Shown piece by piece: positions 49,701 to 58,135 of a DNA stretch of 64,000 bases. Each line of letters begins with the position of its first letter. The first letter of the stretch is position 1. Origin of the DNA: Methylobacterium cerastii (lineage in GTDB: Bacteria; Pseudomonadota; Alphaproteobacteria; Rhizobiales; Beijerinckiaceae); assembly GCF_022179125.1 (NCBI RefSeq), contig NZ_BPQG01000030.1, forward strand, positions 62,001 to 126,000, written 5' to 3'. Both the position numbers and the translations under genes were made by a program. The notes beneath the pieces are model-generated. The model was given only the letters and a program-made list of their open reading frames with translations, did no database searches and was not told the origin of the DNA.

Positions 49701-50150
49701 ATGCCCCTCTACTTCGCCTACGGCGCGAACATGGACGCCGCCGCCATGGCCGCCCGCTGCCCGGCCTCGCGGCTGATCGGGCAGGGCCGGCTGCACCGCC
49801 ACCGCTTCATCGTCATGCGCGAGGGCTACGCCTCGGTGGTGCGCGACGGGCGCCACACGGTCTGGGGCGTGCTGTGGGAGCTGGCGCTCGCCGACGTGCC
49901 GGCGCTCGACCGCTACGAGGGCGTCGCCGGCGGCCTCTACGTCAAGGCGGCGCAGCCTGTCGCGACCCCGGGCGGGGTCAAGCGCGTCTTGATCTATCTC
50001 GGCCGTTCCACCGCCTACGGCGTGCCGAAGCCGGGCTACCTCGAAGCGGTGCTTGCGGCGGGCGAGGCGGCGCAGCTGCCGCCAGCCTACCTGCGCGAGC
50101 TGCGCGGCTGGCGCCGCGGGCGTCCGACCGGGTTGTCCGGCCATGGATGA
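49701..50150 (+). CDS. gamma-glutamylcyclotransferase family protein
   Basis: 149 residues. The GGCT fold signature YFAYGANMDAAAMAARCP opens the protein (substrate loop YGxxN), and the general-acid Glu is in ALDRYEGV. Members cyclise gamma-glutamyl amines or amino acids to 5-oxoproline, or act on glutathione-derived peptides. ATG 49701 chosen because YFAYGAN directly follows. Its end overlaps the acylphosphatase start by 8 nt. Confidence 0.87.
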   Translation: MPLYFAYGANMDAAAMAARCPASRLIGQGRLHRHRFIVMREGYASVVRDGRHTVWGVLWELALADVPALDRYEGVAGGLYVKAAQPVATPGGVKRVLIYLGRSTAYGVPKPGYLEAVLAAGEAAQLPPAYLRELRGWRRGRPTGLSGHG

Positions 50151-50424
50151 GAGCAGAAGCGTCGCCGTCGTGATCGTCGGCCGGGTGCAAGGCGTCGGCT
50201 ATCGCGCCTGGACCCAGCGCGAGGCCGAGGCGCGCGGCCTGTCGGGGCACGTGCGCAACCGCGCGGACGGCGCGGTCGAGGCCACCTTCACCGGGGCGGC
50301 GGCCGCAGTCGACGCGATGGTGCAGGCCTGCCGGGCGGGGCCGCCGGGTGCGCATGTCGAGCGGGTCGAAACGCAGGCGGCGGAGCCGGAGCCCGATGTC
50401 GCCGGGTTCGCCATCCGACGCTGA
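50143..50424 (+). CDS. acylphosphatase
   Basis: 93 residues, normal length. Motif VIVGRVQGVGYRAW (catalytic Arg in GVGYR) and the catalytic Asn in GHVRNRADGAVEATF. Hydrolyses the carboxyl-phosphate bond of acyl phosphates such as 1,3-bisphosphoglycerate and carbamoyl phosphate. Starts inside the end of the GGCT gene, so they are translationally coupled. Confidence 0.93.
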   Translation: MDESRSVAVVIVGRVQGVGYRAWTQREAEARGLSGHVRNRADGAVEATFTGAAAAVDAMVQACRAGPPGAHVERVETQAAEPEPDVAGFAIRR

Positions 50425-50573
50425 GACGTCCGCGGATGGACCGAGCGCGCATGGACGGCCCGCTCTCGCGCGCCTCGACAGCGCGGGCCGGTCCAGGGTA
50501 GCCATCGCTTGGCCCTGCGGCAGGCGCGCCTGCCTGGCCGTCGGCGAAGCTCGAGCCGACGCTCCCCGGGACG

Positions 50574-51332
50574 ATGACCGACCTGCCTTCCGCCTCGCTG
50601 CTCTCGGCCTACCTGCCTGCCGCCTTCTCGCCGATCGACCTCGGCGCGCTGATCTACTTCGTGCTGGCCTGGGTCGGGTACGGCCTCTCCGTCGGGCGCC
50701 TGCGCGGCCGGATGGTGTCGCTGAGCCAGATCATGAACGCGCAGCGCGAGGAGTGGGCGCGCCAGCTCATCGTCCGGGACAACCGCGTGGTCGACACCAC
50801 GATCAACGCCTCGCTGCAGAACGGCACCGCCTTCTTCGCCTCGACCTCGCTGATCGCGCTCGGCGGCGTCCTGACCCTGTCGCGCTCCGGCGACGACGTG
50901 CTCAACCTGTTCGGCACGCTGCCCTTCGGCACGATCGCCACGCGCACGACCTGGGAGATCAAGGTCGCGGGCCTCGCCGTCGTGTTCGTGTATGCTTTCT
51001 TCAAGTTCGCCTGGGCCTACCGGCTGTTCAACTACAGCGCGATCCTGCTCGGCACGGTGCCGCCCAAGGGCTCGGGCGCGGGCGAGGCGGAGATGCTGCG
51101 CGCCGCGCGCCGGGTGGCGGCGATGAACACCGCGGCCGGCAGCCACTTCGCCCGCGGGCAGCGTGCGTTCTTCTTTGCGCTGGCCTATCTCGGCTGGTTC
51201 GTCAGCCCCTACTTCCTCGTCGCCTCCACGACGGGGGTCGTGCTCGTGATGTGGCGGCGCCAGTTCGTCTCCGAGATCCGCACGATCCTGCTCGCCGACG
51301 ACGACCCGAAACGCCAAGGATCCCCGCCGTGA
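50574..51332 (+). CDS. DUF599 family membrane protein
   Basis: 252 residues with four hydrophobic segments (IDLGALIYFVLAWVGYGLSV, GTAFFASTSLIALGGVLTL, VAGLAVVFVYAFFKFAWAYRLFNYSAIL, AFFFALAYLGWFVSPYFLVASTTGVVLV). NRVVDTTINASLQNGTAFFASTS and RLFNYSAILLGTVP are DUF599 signatures. Function unknown. ATG 50574. The stop overlaps the GTG of the DUF3253 gene. Confidence 0.8.
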   Translation: MTDLPSASLLSAYLPAAFSPIDLGALIYFVLAWVGYGLSVGRLRGRMVSLSQIMNAQREEWARQLIVRDNRVVDTTINASLQNGTAFFASTSLIALGGVLTLSRSGDDVLNLFGTLPFGTIATRTTWEIKVAGLAVVFVYAFFKFAWAYRLFNYSAILLGTVPPKGSGAGEAEMLRAARRVAAMNTAAGSHFARGQRAFFFALAYLGWFVSPYFLVASTTGVVLVMWRRQFVSEIRTILLADDDPKRQGSPP

Positions 51333-51610
51333 GCGACGACCGCACCGGAACCCGCAGCGAAGCCGCGATCGAGGAGACGATGCTGCGCCTCGTCGCCGAG
51401 CGCGGTCCCGGCAAGACGATCTGCCCGTCCGAGGTCGCCCGCGCGCTGGCCGGTCCGAACCCGGACCAGTGGAGCCCGCTGATGCAGCCGGTGCGGCGCA
51501 TCGCCGTGCGCCTGACCAAGGCCGGCCGCCTCGCGATCCTGCGCAAGGGCAAGCCCGCCGACCCGGACGACTTCCGCGGCATCTACCGGCTGTCGCTGCC
51601 CGAAGCCTGA
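51329..51610 (+). CDS. DUF3253 family protein (winged-helix-like)
   Basis: 93 residues from GTG 51329 (GTGA overlap with the DUF599 stop). IEETMLRLVAERGPGKTICPSEVARAL, WSPLMQPVRRIAVRLTKAGRLAILRKGKPADPDDFRGIYRLSL is the DUF3253 pattern, a small wHTH-like domain often linked to DNA-repair or photolyase gene neighbourhoods in other bacteria. No catalytic residues. Its last 28 bases overlap the convergent DUF218 gene. Confidence 0.77.
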   Translation: MSDDRTGTRSEAAIEETMLRLVAERGPGKTICPSEVARALAGPNPDQWSPLMQPVRRIAVRLTKAGRLAILRKGKPADPDDFRGIYRLSLPEA

Positions 51611-52404
51611 TCCGGCCCAGGCAGCAGCGCGTCGGTGTAGCCGGCCAGCCGGTAGACCGCGAGGCCGATCCATTCCTTCACCGCGAGGTCGAGCACCAGC
51701 AGCCCCTCCGAGGCGAAGCTGCCGAAGCGCAACGCGTCGCGCGGGCCGCGGGTACGGTAGTCCACGGGGAAGGCGACGACGTCGAAGCCCGCCGCGCGGA
51801 AGCACCCGATCGCCCGCGGCATGTGGAAGGCGGAGGTGACCAGCAGCCAGCGCTCGCCCGGCTTCGGCTGGGCCATGGCGGCGGAGAACAGCGCGTTCTC
51901 GCGGGTGTTGCGCGACCGGTTCTCCAGGATCAGCCGGGTGCGCGGCAGGCCGAGGGTGTCGGCGTCTCGGCTGACGATGTCGGCCTCGGCGATCGCCCCG
52001 TCGACGAGGCTGCCGCTGCCGCCGGAGAACATCAGCCGCGCCTGCGGATAGCGCCGCGCGAGGTCGGCCATGTAGACCGGCCGCTCGCCGGCATCGTTGA
52101 CGACGACCTGGTTGCGCCCCGAAGACAGGCCGGCCTCGATCCCGCCGCCGAGCACGATGATCCCATCGGGCGGCCGGTCGTCGGCGAAGGCCGGGAAGCG
52201 CTGTTCCAGCGGCAGCACCGCCCAGGCCGAGAGCGGCGAGAGTCCGCCCGCGAGCAGGCCGAAGAGGCCGAACGCGCTCAAGGTGCCGCCGAGGCGCCGC
52301 CGCGCGGTCGCAAGCGTCAGCGCGACGCCGGCGAGCCCGACGAGGCAAAACAGGTTCGAGGGGGTGATCAGGAAGAAGATCACCTTCGAGAGCGGAAAGA
52401 ACAT
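51583..52404 (-). CDS. DUF218/ElyC-YdcF family membrane protein
   Basis: 273 residues. Two N-terminal TM segments (FFPLSKVIFFLITPSNLFCLVGLAGVALTLA, LSAFGLFGLLAGGL), then a periplasmic DUF218 domain: PPDGIIVLGGGIE, LARRYPQARLMFSGGSGSL, ENRSRNTRENALFSAAM, WLLVTSAFHMPRAIGCFRAAGFDVVAFPVDYR. ElyC of E. coli affects lipid-carrier recycling for peptidoglycan and ECA. Expected to act in the envelope. Downstream of the RraA-like gene by 27 nt. Confidence 0.87.
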   Translation of the reverse strand: MFFPLSKVIFFLITPSNLFCLVGLAGVALTLATARRRLGGTLSAFGLFGLLAGGLSPLSAWAVLPLEQRFPAFADDRPPDGIIVLGGGIEAGLSSGRNQVVVNDAGERPVYMADLARRYPQARLMFSGGSGSLVDGAIAEADIVSRDADTLGLPRTRLILENRSRNTRENALFSAAMAQPKPGERWLLVTSAFHMPRAIGCFRAAGFDVVAFPVDYRTRGPRDALRFGSFASEGLLVLDLAVKEWIGLAVYRLAGYTDALLPGPDQASGSDSR

Positions 52405-52431
52405 CGGCGCGGGTCCGGCGGGCGTCGGCCC

Positions 52432-53076
52432 TCAGGCCTTCGTCTCGGCCTCGTAGCGGGCCAGGGTCGCGGCGTCCGGCGGCAGCAGGGTGGCGAGGCT
52501 CGCGCCCTTCTCCGCCTCGCGGGTGAGCCAGAGGTCGAGGCGCTGCTGCTCGACGGCCTCCAGGGCCACCGCCTCGGCGATGTCGGCCGGGATCACCACC
52601 ACGCCGTCCGGCCCGCCGACGACGACGTCGCCGGGATGCACCGCGGCGCCGGCGCAGGAGACCGGCTCGCCCGAGCCCGCGAGCTGCAGCGCGCCCTCGG
52701 CCGGCGCCGTCGCCGCGTCCCAGACCGCAAGCCCGCTTTCGGCCGCAAGCGCGCCGTCGGTGACGAGGCCGGCGGCGCCGCGGGCGGCGAGCCGCGCGGC
52801 CAGGATCGCGCCGAAGGGGAGGGCGAGCCCGGAACGGCCGGTGTCGACCACCACGACGGCGCCCTCGGGCACCGCTTCGACGGCTTGCGCGAGCGAGTGC
52901 GAGACCGCGCCCCGCGACGGGATCATCCGCAGCGTCACGGCCGGCCCGACGGCGCGGCCGGAGCCGGCGAGGCCGGAGAGCGAGCAGGCCGGCACGCCGC
53001 GGCGCGCCAGGGCGCGGGCGAGGCTCGCCACGGTGACCGCGGAGAGGGCGTCGCGCAGGGTCGGATGGAGGGCCAT
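52432..53076 (-). CDS. RraA/HMG-aldolase family protein with altered metal site
   Basis: 214 residues with the RraA-like fold: TVASLARALARRGV, GRAVGPAVTLRMIP, AVVVVDTGR, FGAILAARLAARGAAGLVTDGAL and HPGDVVVGGPDGVVVIP. In HMG/CHA aldolases the DGxxRD motif supplies Arg (substrate) and Asp (metal ligand); here residues 111-112 are Ala-Ala, so class II aldolase chemistry is doubtful. It may act as an RraA-type regulator or bind another ligand. Same strand as the epmA-epmB-gst genes, 98 nt after gst. Confidence 0.77.
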   Translation of the reverse strand: MALHPTLRDALSAVTVASLARALARRGVPACSLSGLAGSGRAVGPAVTLRMIPSRGAVSHSLAQAVEAVPEGAVVVVDTGRSGLALPFGAILAARLAARGAAGLVTDGALAAESGLAVWDAATAPAEGALQLAGSGEPVSCAGAAVHPGDVVVGGPDGVVVIPADIAEAVALEAVEQQRLDLWLTREAEKGASLATLLPPDAATLARYEAETKA

Positions 53077-53174
53077 CGAGGTGCAATCTCCGGGCGGGCC
53101 GCATGGCGCCCGCGTGGCTCAAACTGGGTCGCGCGGGTGCGCGGGCAAGGCGGGTCGGCGAGGAGGTTCGAACG

Positions 53175-53795
53175 TCAGCTGATCGGCGCAGCGAAGATCC
53201 GGGCGGCGGCGGGGCGCTGCGCGAGCGCATCGTACCAGCGCCGGATCTCCGGCCGCTCGACGCGCTCGGCCGGCAGGGCGAGCCAGCGGTGGGCGGCGCA
53301 GCCCAGCGCGATGTCGGCGATCGAGAAGCGCGCGCCGACGACGAAGGCGCGGCCGGCCAGATGCCGGTCGAGGATCGCGGCGAGCGCCTCCGACCATTCT
53401 AGCGAATCGGCGATCAGCGCGTGGTCGCGGGTCTCCGGCGTCGCACGGTAGAGCTGCCAGAAGGCGTCGCGCATCGCCGGGGTGAAGCTCGTCGCCTGCC
53501 AGTCGAGCCATTGCTGGACCTGCGCCCGCTCGCGCCGGTCGTCGGGCAGGCGCAACGCGCCCTCCGCCCCGTCGGCGAGGTAGCGCAGGATCGCGTTCGA
53601 CTCCCAGAGCGCGAAACCGTCCTCCTGCAGCACCGGCACCAGGCCGTTCGGGTTCATCGCCCGGTAGGCGGGGTCCGCGACCACGCCGTGCGCACCGCCG
53701 GCCTCGACCCGCTCGTAAGCCAGGCCGGATTCGTCGAGGCCCCACAGGGCCTTCTGCACGTTGACGGAGTTCGCCCGCCCCCAGAGCCTGCGCAT
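53175..53795 (-). CDS. glutathione S-transferase family protein
   Basis: 206 residues. Thioredoxin-like N-domain RRLWGRANSVNVQKALWGLDESGLAYERV, with the conserved cis-Pro region GLVPVLQEDGFALWESNAILRYLA, then an all-helical C-domain with FVVGARFSIADIALGCAAHRW (N-capping box SIAD). The Ser in RANSVN may be the glutathione-activating residue. Substrate unknown. Start is 4 nt after the epmB-like stop, so it shares that operon. Confidence 0.9.
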   Translation of the reverse strand: MRRLWGRANSVNVQKALWGLDESGLAYERVEAGGAHGVVADPAYRAMNPNGLVPVLQEDGFALWESNAILRYLADGAEGALRLPDDRRERAQVQQWLDWQATSFTPAMRDAFWQLYRATPETRDHALIADSLEWSEALAAILDRHLAGRAFVVGARFSIADIALGCAAHRWLALPAERVERPEIRRWYDALAQRPAAARIFAAPIS

Positions 53796-53799
53796 CGGC

Positions 53800-54855
53800 T
53801 TAGTCCCGCTCGCTCATCTTCGGGGGGTAGGCGTGCACGCCGCCGTTCGGATCGGTGACCCGGGTGCCGCCGCGATCCGCCGCGACGTAGCCCGGGCCGA
53901 CCGGCACCTTGCCGTGGCCTCCGGGGATGTCGAGGACGTAGGTCGGCTGGGCCAGCCCCGAGAGCCGGCCGCGGAGCGTGCGCATCAGCGCCTGCCCGGC
54001 GTCGAGGCCGGTGCGCAGGTGGGCGGTGCCGGGCGCGAGGTCGCCATGGTGCAGGTAGTACGGCTTGATCCGGTTCTCGACGAAGGCCCGCATCAGCGCC
54101 TCCAGCACCGTGGCGTCGTCGTTGATGCCGGCCAGCAGCACCGTCTGGCTCACCATCGGGATGCCGGCGTCGACCAGCCGCGCGCAGGCGGCCTGCGCCT
54201 CGGCGCCGAACTCGCGGGAGTGGTTGGCGTGCAGGGCCACGAACACCGCCCGGCCGAATCCTTTCAGCGCCGCGACGAGGGTGTCCGTCACCAGGGCGGG
54301 GCTCACCACCGGCACCCGCGTGTGAACGCGCAGGACCTTGACGTGCGGGATGGCGCCTAGGCGCCGCGCGATGTCGGCGAGGCGCCGCGGCGAGAGCGCG
54401 AACGGGTCTCCGCCGGTGAGCACGACCTCCCAGATCGCCGGGTCGGCTGCGATGTAGGCCAGCGCCGCGTCCAGCTCGGCCTCGCTCAGCGTGCCCGCGC
54501 CCTCCGGCCCGACCACCTCGCGGCGGAAGCAGAAGCGGCAATAGACCGGGCAGACGTGGAGCGGCTTCAGAAGCACCCGGTCCGGGTAGCGGTGGACGAG
54601 GCCGGGCAGCTTCTCGTGGACCGCGTCGCCGATCGGGTCGGCCCGCTCCTCGGGCGCCGTCACGACCTCTTCGGCGCGGGGCACGAACTGGCGGGCGATC
54701 GGGTCGTGCGGATCGGACGGGTCGATCAGCTCGGCCATGTCCGGCGTGATCGACACGGCGTAGCGCGCGGCCACCGCCCGCAGGGCCGGCAGCTCGGCCG
54801 GGGAGACCAGCCCCGCCGCGGCGAGGTCGTCCGGGCTGCGAAGCGGGCGGTTCAT
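53800..54855 (-). CDS. epmB: EpmB-type lysine 2,3-aminomutase (EF-P modification)
   Basis: 351 residues, KamA/EpmB radical-SAM family. Cluster cysteines Cys102, Cys106, Cys109 (HVCPVYCRFC) and PLP-Lys in DIPGGHGKVP. Fermentative KamA enzymes are usually longer; this size and the immediate overlap (ATGA) with epmA, next to efp, indicate the enzyme that converts (S)-lysine to (R)-beta-lysine for attachment to elongation factor P. Assignment to EpmB is by context and size. Confidence 0.87.
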   Translation of the reverse strand: MNRPLRSPDDLAAAGLVSPAELPALRAVAARYAVSITPDMAELIDPSDPHDPIARQFVPRAEEVVTAPEERADPIGDAVHEKLPGLVHRYPDRVLLKPLHVCPVYCRFCFRREVVGPEGAGTLSEAELDAALAYIAADPAIWEVVLTGGDPFALSPRRLADIARRLGAIPHVKVLRVHTRVPVVSPALVTDTLVAALKGFGRAVFVALHANHSREFGAEAQAACARLVDAGIPMVSQTVLLAGINDDATVLEALMRAFVENRIKPYYLHHGDLAPGTAHLRTGLDAGQALMRTLRGRLSGLAQPTYVLDIPGGHGKVPVGPGYVAADRGGTRVTDPNGGVHAYPPKMSERD

Positions 54856-55907
54856 CGCGTCCCGCCCGCCACGGGCGTCCAGATCACGTCCTCGATATGC
54901 GGCGCGCCGGCGGCCAGCATCACCAGGCGGTCGAAGCCGAGCGCGCAGCCGGACGCCTCCGGCATGACGGCCACCGCCGCGAGGAAGTCGGCGTCGATCG
55001 GGTAGGTCTCGCCGTAGACGCGCTCTTTCTCCGCCATCTCGGCGGAAAAGCGCCGGCCCTGCTCGGCGGCGTCGGTCAGCTCGCCGAAGGCGTTGGCGAG
55101 CTCGACGCCGCAGGCATAGAGCTCGAAACGCTCCGACACCCGCGGGTCGTCAGCGCTCGGCCGCGCCAACGCCGCCTCGCTGACCGGGTACTCGCACAGG
55201 ATGGTCGGGCACCCTTGGCCAAGATGCGGCTCGATCCGCGCCACGAGCACGCGGCTGAACAGGTCGGCCCAGGTGTCGTCGTCCGCGACGCGAAGGCCCG
55301 CCCGCGCGACGGCCGCCGCGAGCCCTTCGCGATCGGTCGCGTCGTCAGGGGACACCGTCGCGAGAAGGTCGATCCCCGCATGCCGGTCGAAGGCCTCGGC
55401 CAGCGTCAGCCGCTCGGGCTCGGCGAAGGGATCGCAGGTCCGGTCGCGATGGCGCAGCCGCGCCGTCCCGGCGGTCTCGGCCGCGAGCCGCAGGAGGTCG
55501 GCGCAGTCGGCCATCAGCACGGCGTAGGGCTCGGCCGCCCGATACCATTCGAGCATCGTGAACTCGGGATGGTGCAGCGGCCCGCGCTCGCGGTTGCGGA
55601 AGACGTGGCCGAGGCTGAACAGCCGCGATTCACCGGCCGCCAGCAGCTTCTTGCAGGCGAATTCTGGCGAGGTGTGGAGGTAGAGCGGCGCACGCAAGCC
55701 GTCGCCGCCGATCGCCTCGGTGGCGAAGGCGGAGAGGTGCGCCTCGTTGCCGGGCGAGACCTGGAGGCAGGCGGCTTCGACCTCGACGAAGTCGCGCGCC
55801 GCGAAGTGGCCGCGGAACGCATGGGCGATGCGGTTGCGCAGCAGCAGCAGCGGGCGCCGGTCGGCGTGCCGGTGCGGCGCCCACCAGGGGGAGGGGGCGT
55901 TCGTCAC
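54852..55907 (-). CDS. epmA: EF-P--(R)-beta-lysine ligase EpmA
   Basis: About 351 residues from the GTG at 55907 (VTNAPSPWWAPHRHADRRPLLLLRNRI). Class II aaRS catalytic domain without an anticodon-binding domain: AACLQVSPGNEAHLSAFA, FRNRERGPLHHPEFTMLEWYRA (motif 2) and the C-terminal SGCALGFDRLVMLAAG (motif 3). EpmA charges beta-lysine onto the conserved Lys of EF-P. The frame is open further upstream through three 15-base repeats, giving alternative GTG starts at 55922, 55937 and 55952. efp lies 200 nt away, divergently. Confidence 0.9.
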   Translation of the reverse strand: MTNAPSPWWAPHRHADRRPLLLLRNRIAHAFRGHFAARDFVEVEAACLQVSPGNEAHLSAFATEAIGGDGLRAPLYLHTSPEFACKKLLAAGESRLFSLGHVFRNRERGPLHHPEFTMLEWYRAAEPYAVLMADCADLLRLAAETAGTARLRHRDRTCDPFAEPERLTLAEAFDRHAGIDLLATVSPDDATDREGLAAAVARAGLRVADDDTWADLFSRVLVARIEPHLGQGCPTILCEYPVSEAALARPSADDPRVSERFELYACGVELANAFGELTDAAEQGRRFSAEMAEKERVYGETYPIDADFLAAVAVMPEASGCALGFDRLVMLAAGAPHIEDVIWTPVAGGTR

Positions 55908-55914
55908 CGGGCAG

Positions 55915-55959
55915 CCCTGCACAGAGAGGCCCTGCACAGAGAGGCCCTGCACCGAGCGG
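55915..55959. repeat. 15-base tandem repeat, three copies, at epmA 5' end
   Basis: CCCTGCACAGAGAGG occurs exactly at 55915-55929 and 55930-55944, with a third diverged copy at 55945-55959. On the epmA strand each unit holds a GTG in frame with the gene and would encode VQGLS repeats. Length change by slippage would alter only the leader or the extreme N-terminus. Confidence 0.85.
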
Positions 55960-56154
55960 ACCTTGGATCGGCGGATCGGACGTTTCCGGCTTCGAACACG
56001 CGCGCTCCCGGCGGACCGATACTGGCGCGGCTGGCAACCGGGCCGCGGATAGGATAGTGCCGGAGCCCGATATCGCTCTCGAGGGATATGCCTCTCCCGC
56101 GGGGCACCGCGCTAGGCGCGCGAACCCCGCCTTGTCAACGCAGGACCTGACCCC

Positions 56155-56721
56155 GTGAAGGTGATCGCTTCTACCCTCCGCAAGGGCAACGTCGTCGAGA
56201 AGGACGGCAAGCTCTACGTGATCCTGTTCGCGGAGAACATCCATCCCGGCAAGGGCACCCCGGTGACGCAGCTCGACATGCGCCGCATCACCGACGGCGT
56301 GAAGGTGTCCGAGCGCTACCGCACCACCGAGCAGGTCGAGCGCGCCTTCGTCGAGGACAAGGAGCACACCTTCCTCTACAGCGACGGCGAAGGGTTCCAC
56401 TTCATGAACCCCGAGAGCTACGAGCAGATCCAGGTTCCGCCCGACGTGGTCGGCGACGCCGCCCCCTACCTGCAGGAGGGTATGGCCGTGATGGTCTCGC
56501 AATACAACAACGTGGCGCTGACGATCGAGCTGCCGCAGCGCGTGGTCCTCGAAGTGGCCGAGACCGAGCCGGCGATGAAGGGGCAGACCGCCTCCTCCTC
56601 CTACAAGCCGGCCACCCTCTCGAACGGCGTCCGCACCACCGTGCCGCCGCACATCGCCACCGGCACCCGCATCGTGGTGATGACCGCCGACGGCGCCTAC
56701 GTCGAGCGCGCCAAGGACTGA
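56155..56721 (+). CDS. efp: elongation factor P
   Basis: 188 residues from GTG 56155. KOW-like N-domain ([24 protein letters not shown]), modification loop NIHPGKGTP with Lys33 as the equivalent of E. coli Lys34, then two OB domains ([44 protein letters not shown]). Relieves ribosome stalling at polyproline. The lysine loop and the divergent epmA-epmB pair indicate beta-lysylation. Confidence 0.96.
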   Translation: MKVIASTLRKGNVVEKDGKLYVILFAENIHPGKGTPVTQLDMRRITDGVKVSERYRTTEQVERAFVEDKEHTFLYSDGEGFHFMNPESYEQIQVPPDVVGDAAPYLQEGMAVMVSQYNNVALTIELPQRVVLEVAETEPAMKGQTASSSYKPATLSNGVRTTVPPHIATGTRIVVMTADGAYVERAKD

Positions 56722-56743
56722 CAGACCTCGGCCTTCGAGCGAT

Positions 56744-57760
56744 CTACGGCGCCGGCGCCGTGCCCTCGGAGGCCTCGTAGCAGCGTTGCGAGAGGCCCTG
56801 CGCCCGCACCCGCTCGGGCGCGGTGAAGCCGCGGCCCTCCACCGACCACAGGCCTTCCTTACGCAGGGCGTCGCCGGTGCAGCGGGCCGCGATCCGGCAC
56901 GAAGCCGGCTCGCCGCCGGTGCGGGTGCAGGTCTCGACGTAGTCCGCCCGGAACTTCGCCAAACCGGCACGGGGATGCGGCCCGGTCACCGCGACGAGGC
57001 CGGTCAGCGCACCCAGAAGCAGCGGCTGGTGTAGGAGATAGATCGTCAGGCTGTGGCGCCCGGCGAAGGCCGCCGCCCGCGCGCCCCGGCTGCGCGGCCG
57101 CCAGAGCCCGGGCCGCGAGCGCGCGAACCGGGGCAGGGCGATCCGCCCGAGGGCCACGCCGAACAGCACGATCCCGAACCAGGGGAACAGCGGCACGTAG
57201 TCGTTGGTCTGCGGCGTCAGCCGGCCGAGGCCGAGGAAGAACAGCGCGGGCGCGTCGAGGGCCGGGTGCGCCGCGAGGTGTGGCAGCGCCACGACCAGGG
57301 CGCCGGCCAGGGCCGTCACGATCGCCGGCACGAACAGGAACGGCAGCGCCAGCACGCTCGACGCCGCGATGCAGTGCAGGATGCCGAAGAAGATGAAGCT
57401 GTCGGGAAAGGCGAAGTATGTCGCGACCGTGATCAGGATCGCGGCCCCGCCGACCCGCAGCAGCCGCAGCAGGGTCGGCCGCAACCGCACGCCGCGCCCG
57501 TTCATCAGCACGAGGCCGACCCCGACCAGCACCAGGAACGAGCCGGCGATGACGTGCGCCGCGATCCGCCCGGCGGGCGACAGCGCTGCGTTCTCAGGCG
57601 TGAGGCGGAGGTAGCCGAGGTCCCAGGTCAGGTGGTAGGCGGCCATCGCTGCGAGCGCGGCCGCGCGCGCCGCGTCGATCGCGGGGATGCGGCCGGGCGC
57701 GGATGTCGGCGCGTCCGGTGAAGAGGCCGGGACGGGGGCAAGCGGGGGATCGGATCGCAT
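56744..57760 (-). CDS. DUF1624 / heparan-alpha-glucosaminide acetyltransferase-like membrane protein
   Basis: 338 residues with 7 or more TM segments. IDAARAAALAAMAAYHLTWDLGYLRL near the start is the DUF1624 signature (R-G/A-x-A..M..YH), followed by GSFLVLVGVGLVLMNG, YFAFPDSFIFFGILHCIAASSVLALP and NDYVPLFPWFGIVLFGVALG. C-terminal region outside the membrane with cysteines (ETCTRTGGEPASCRIAARCTGD, YEASEGT). The human relative transfers acetyl across a membrane; the bacterial substrate is unknown. Convergent with efp. Confidence 0.82.
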   Translation of the reverse strand: MRSDPPLAPVPASSPDAPTSAPGRIPAIDAARAAALAAMAAYHLTWDLGYLRLTPENAALSPAGRIAAHVIAGSFLVLVGVGLVLMNGRGVRLRPTLLRLLRVGGAAILITVATYFAFPDSFIFFGILHCIAASSVLALPFLFVPAIVTALAGALVVALPHLAAHPALDAPALFFLGLGRLTPQTNDYVPLFPWFGIVLFGVALGRIALPRFARSRPGLWRPRSRGARAAAFAGRHSLTIYLLHQPLLLGALTGLVAVTGPHPRAGLAKFRADYVETCTRTGGEPASCRIAARCTGDALRKEGLWSVEGRGFTAPERVRAQGLSQRCYEASEGTAPAP

Positions 57761-58135
57761 GCCGGGCCCTAAGCATCATTCGCCGGGCGCGGCCATGGCC
57801 GGCGTCGAAATTCCTGCGCGGGACCAGGCCTCGGCCACTCATCCCAGCCCTGCCGCAACGCAGCAACAATCACGAGAATGTGACCGCGCTCGGTTGTCTT
57901 CACCGAGGGCCTTCGCCATCGGCAGGCCGGCGCAAAAGCGTGAGTCCCGACACGGACTTGGGCCGAACGCCGACGCGCCGGACCGCCGCAAAACCTTGGA
58001 AAATCGCGCCGATTCCCCGGCCGCTGCAACCGGACGCAGCAGGGCTGCCGGGCAAAGAGGCTTTCGCCGCCTCAAGACTTCGTTAATCCTGAGGCCGAAA
58101 CGCACGTCGCGATTCGGTGTAGGTTGCTTATCGAC
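57761..58135. other. 375-base intergenic region before the cold-shock-domain gene
   Basis: No gene is supported. It contains a 6-base inverted repeat (57889-57894 with 57902-57907, 7-base loop) and an AT-richer segment around 58075-58085 (CTTCGTTAATCC). It must hold promoters for two divergent genes, and probably a leader for the cold-shock-domain gene, but I find no clear -35/-10 pair. Confidence 0.5.
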
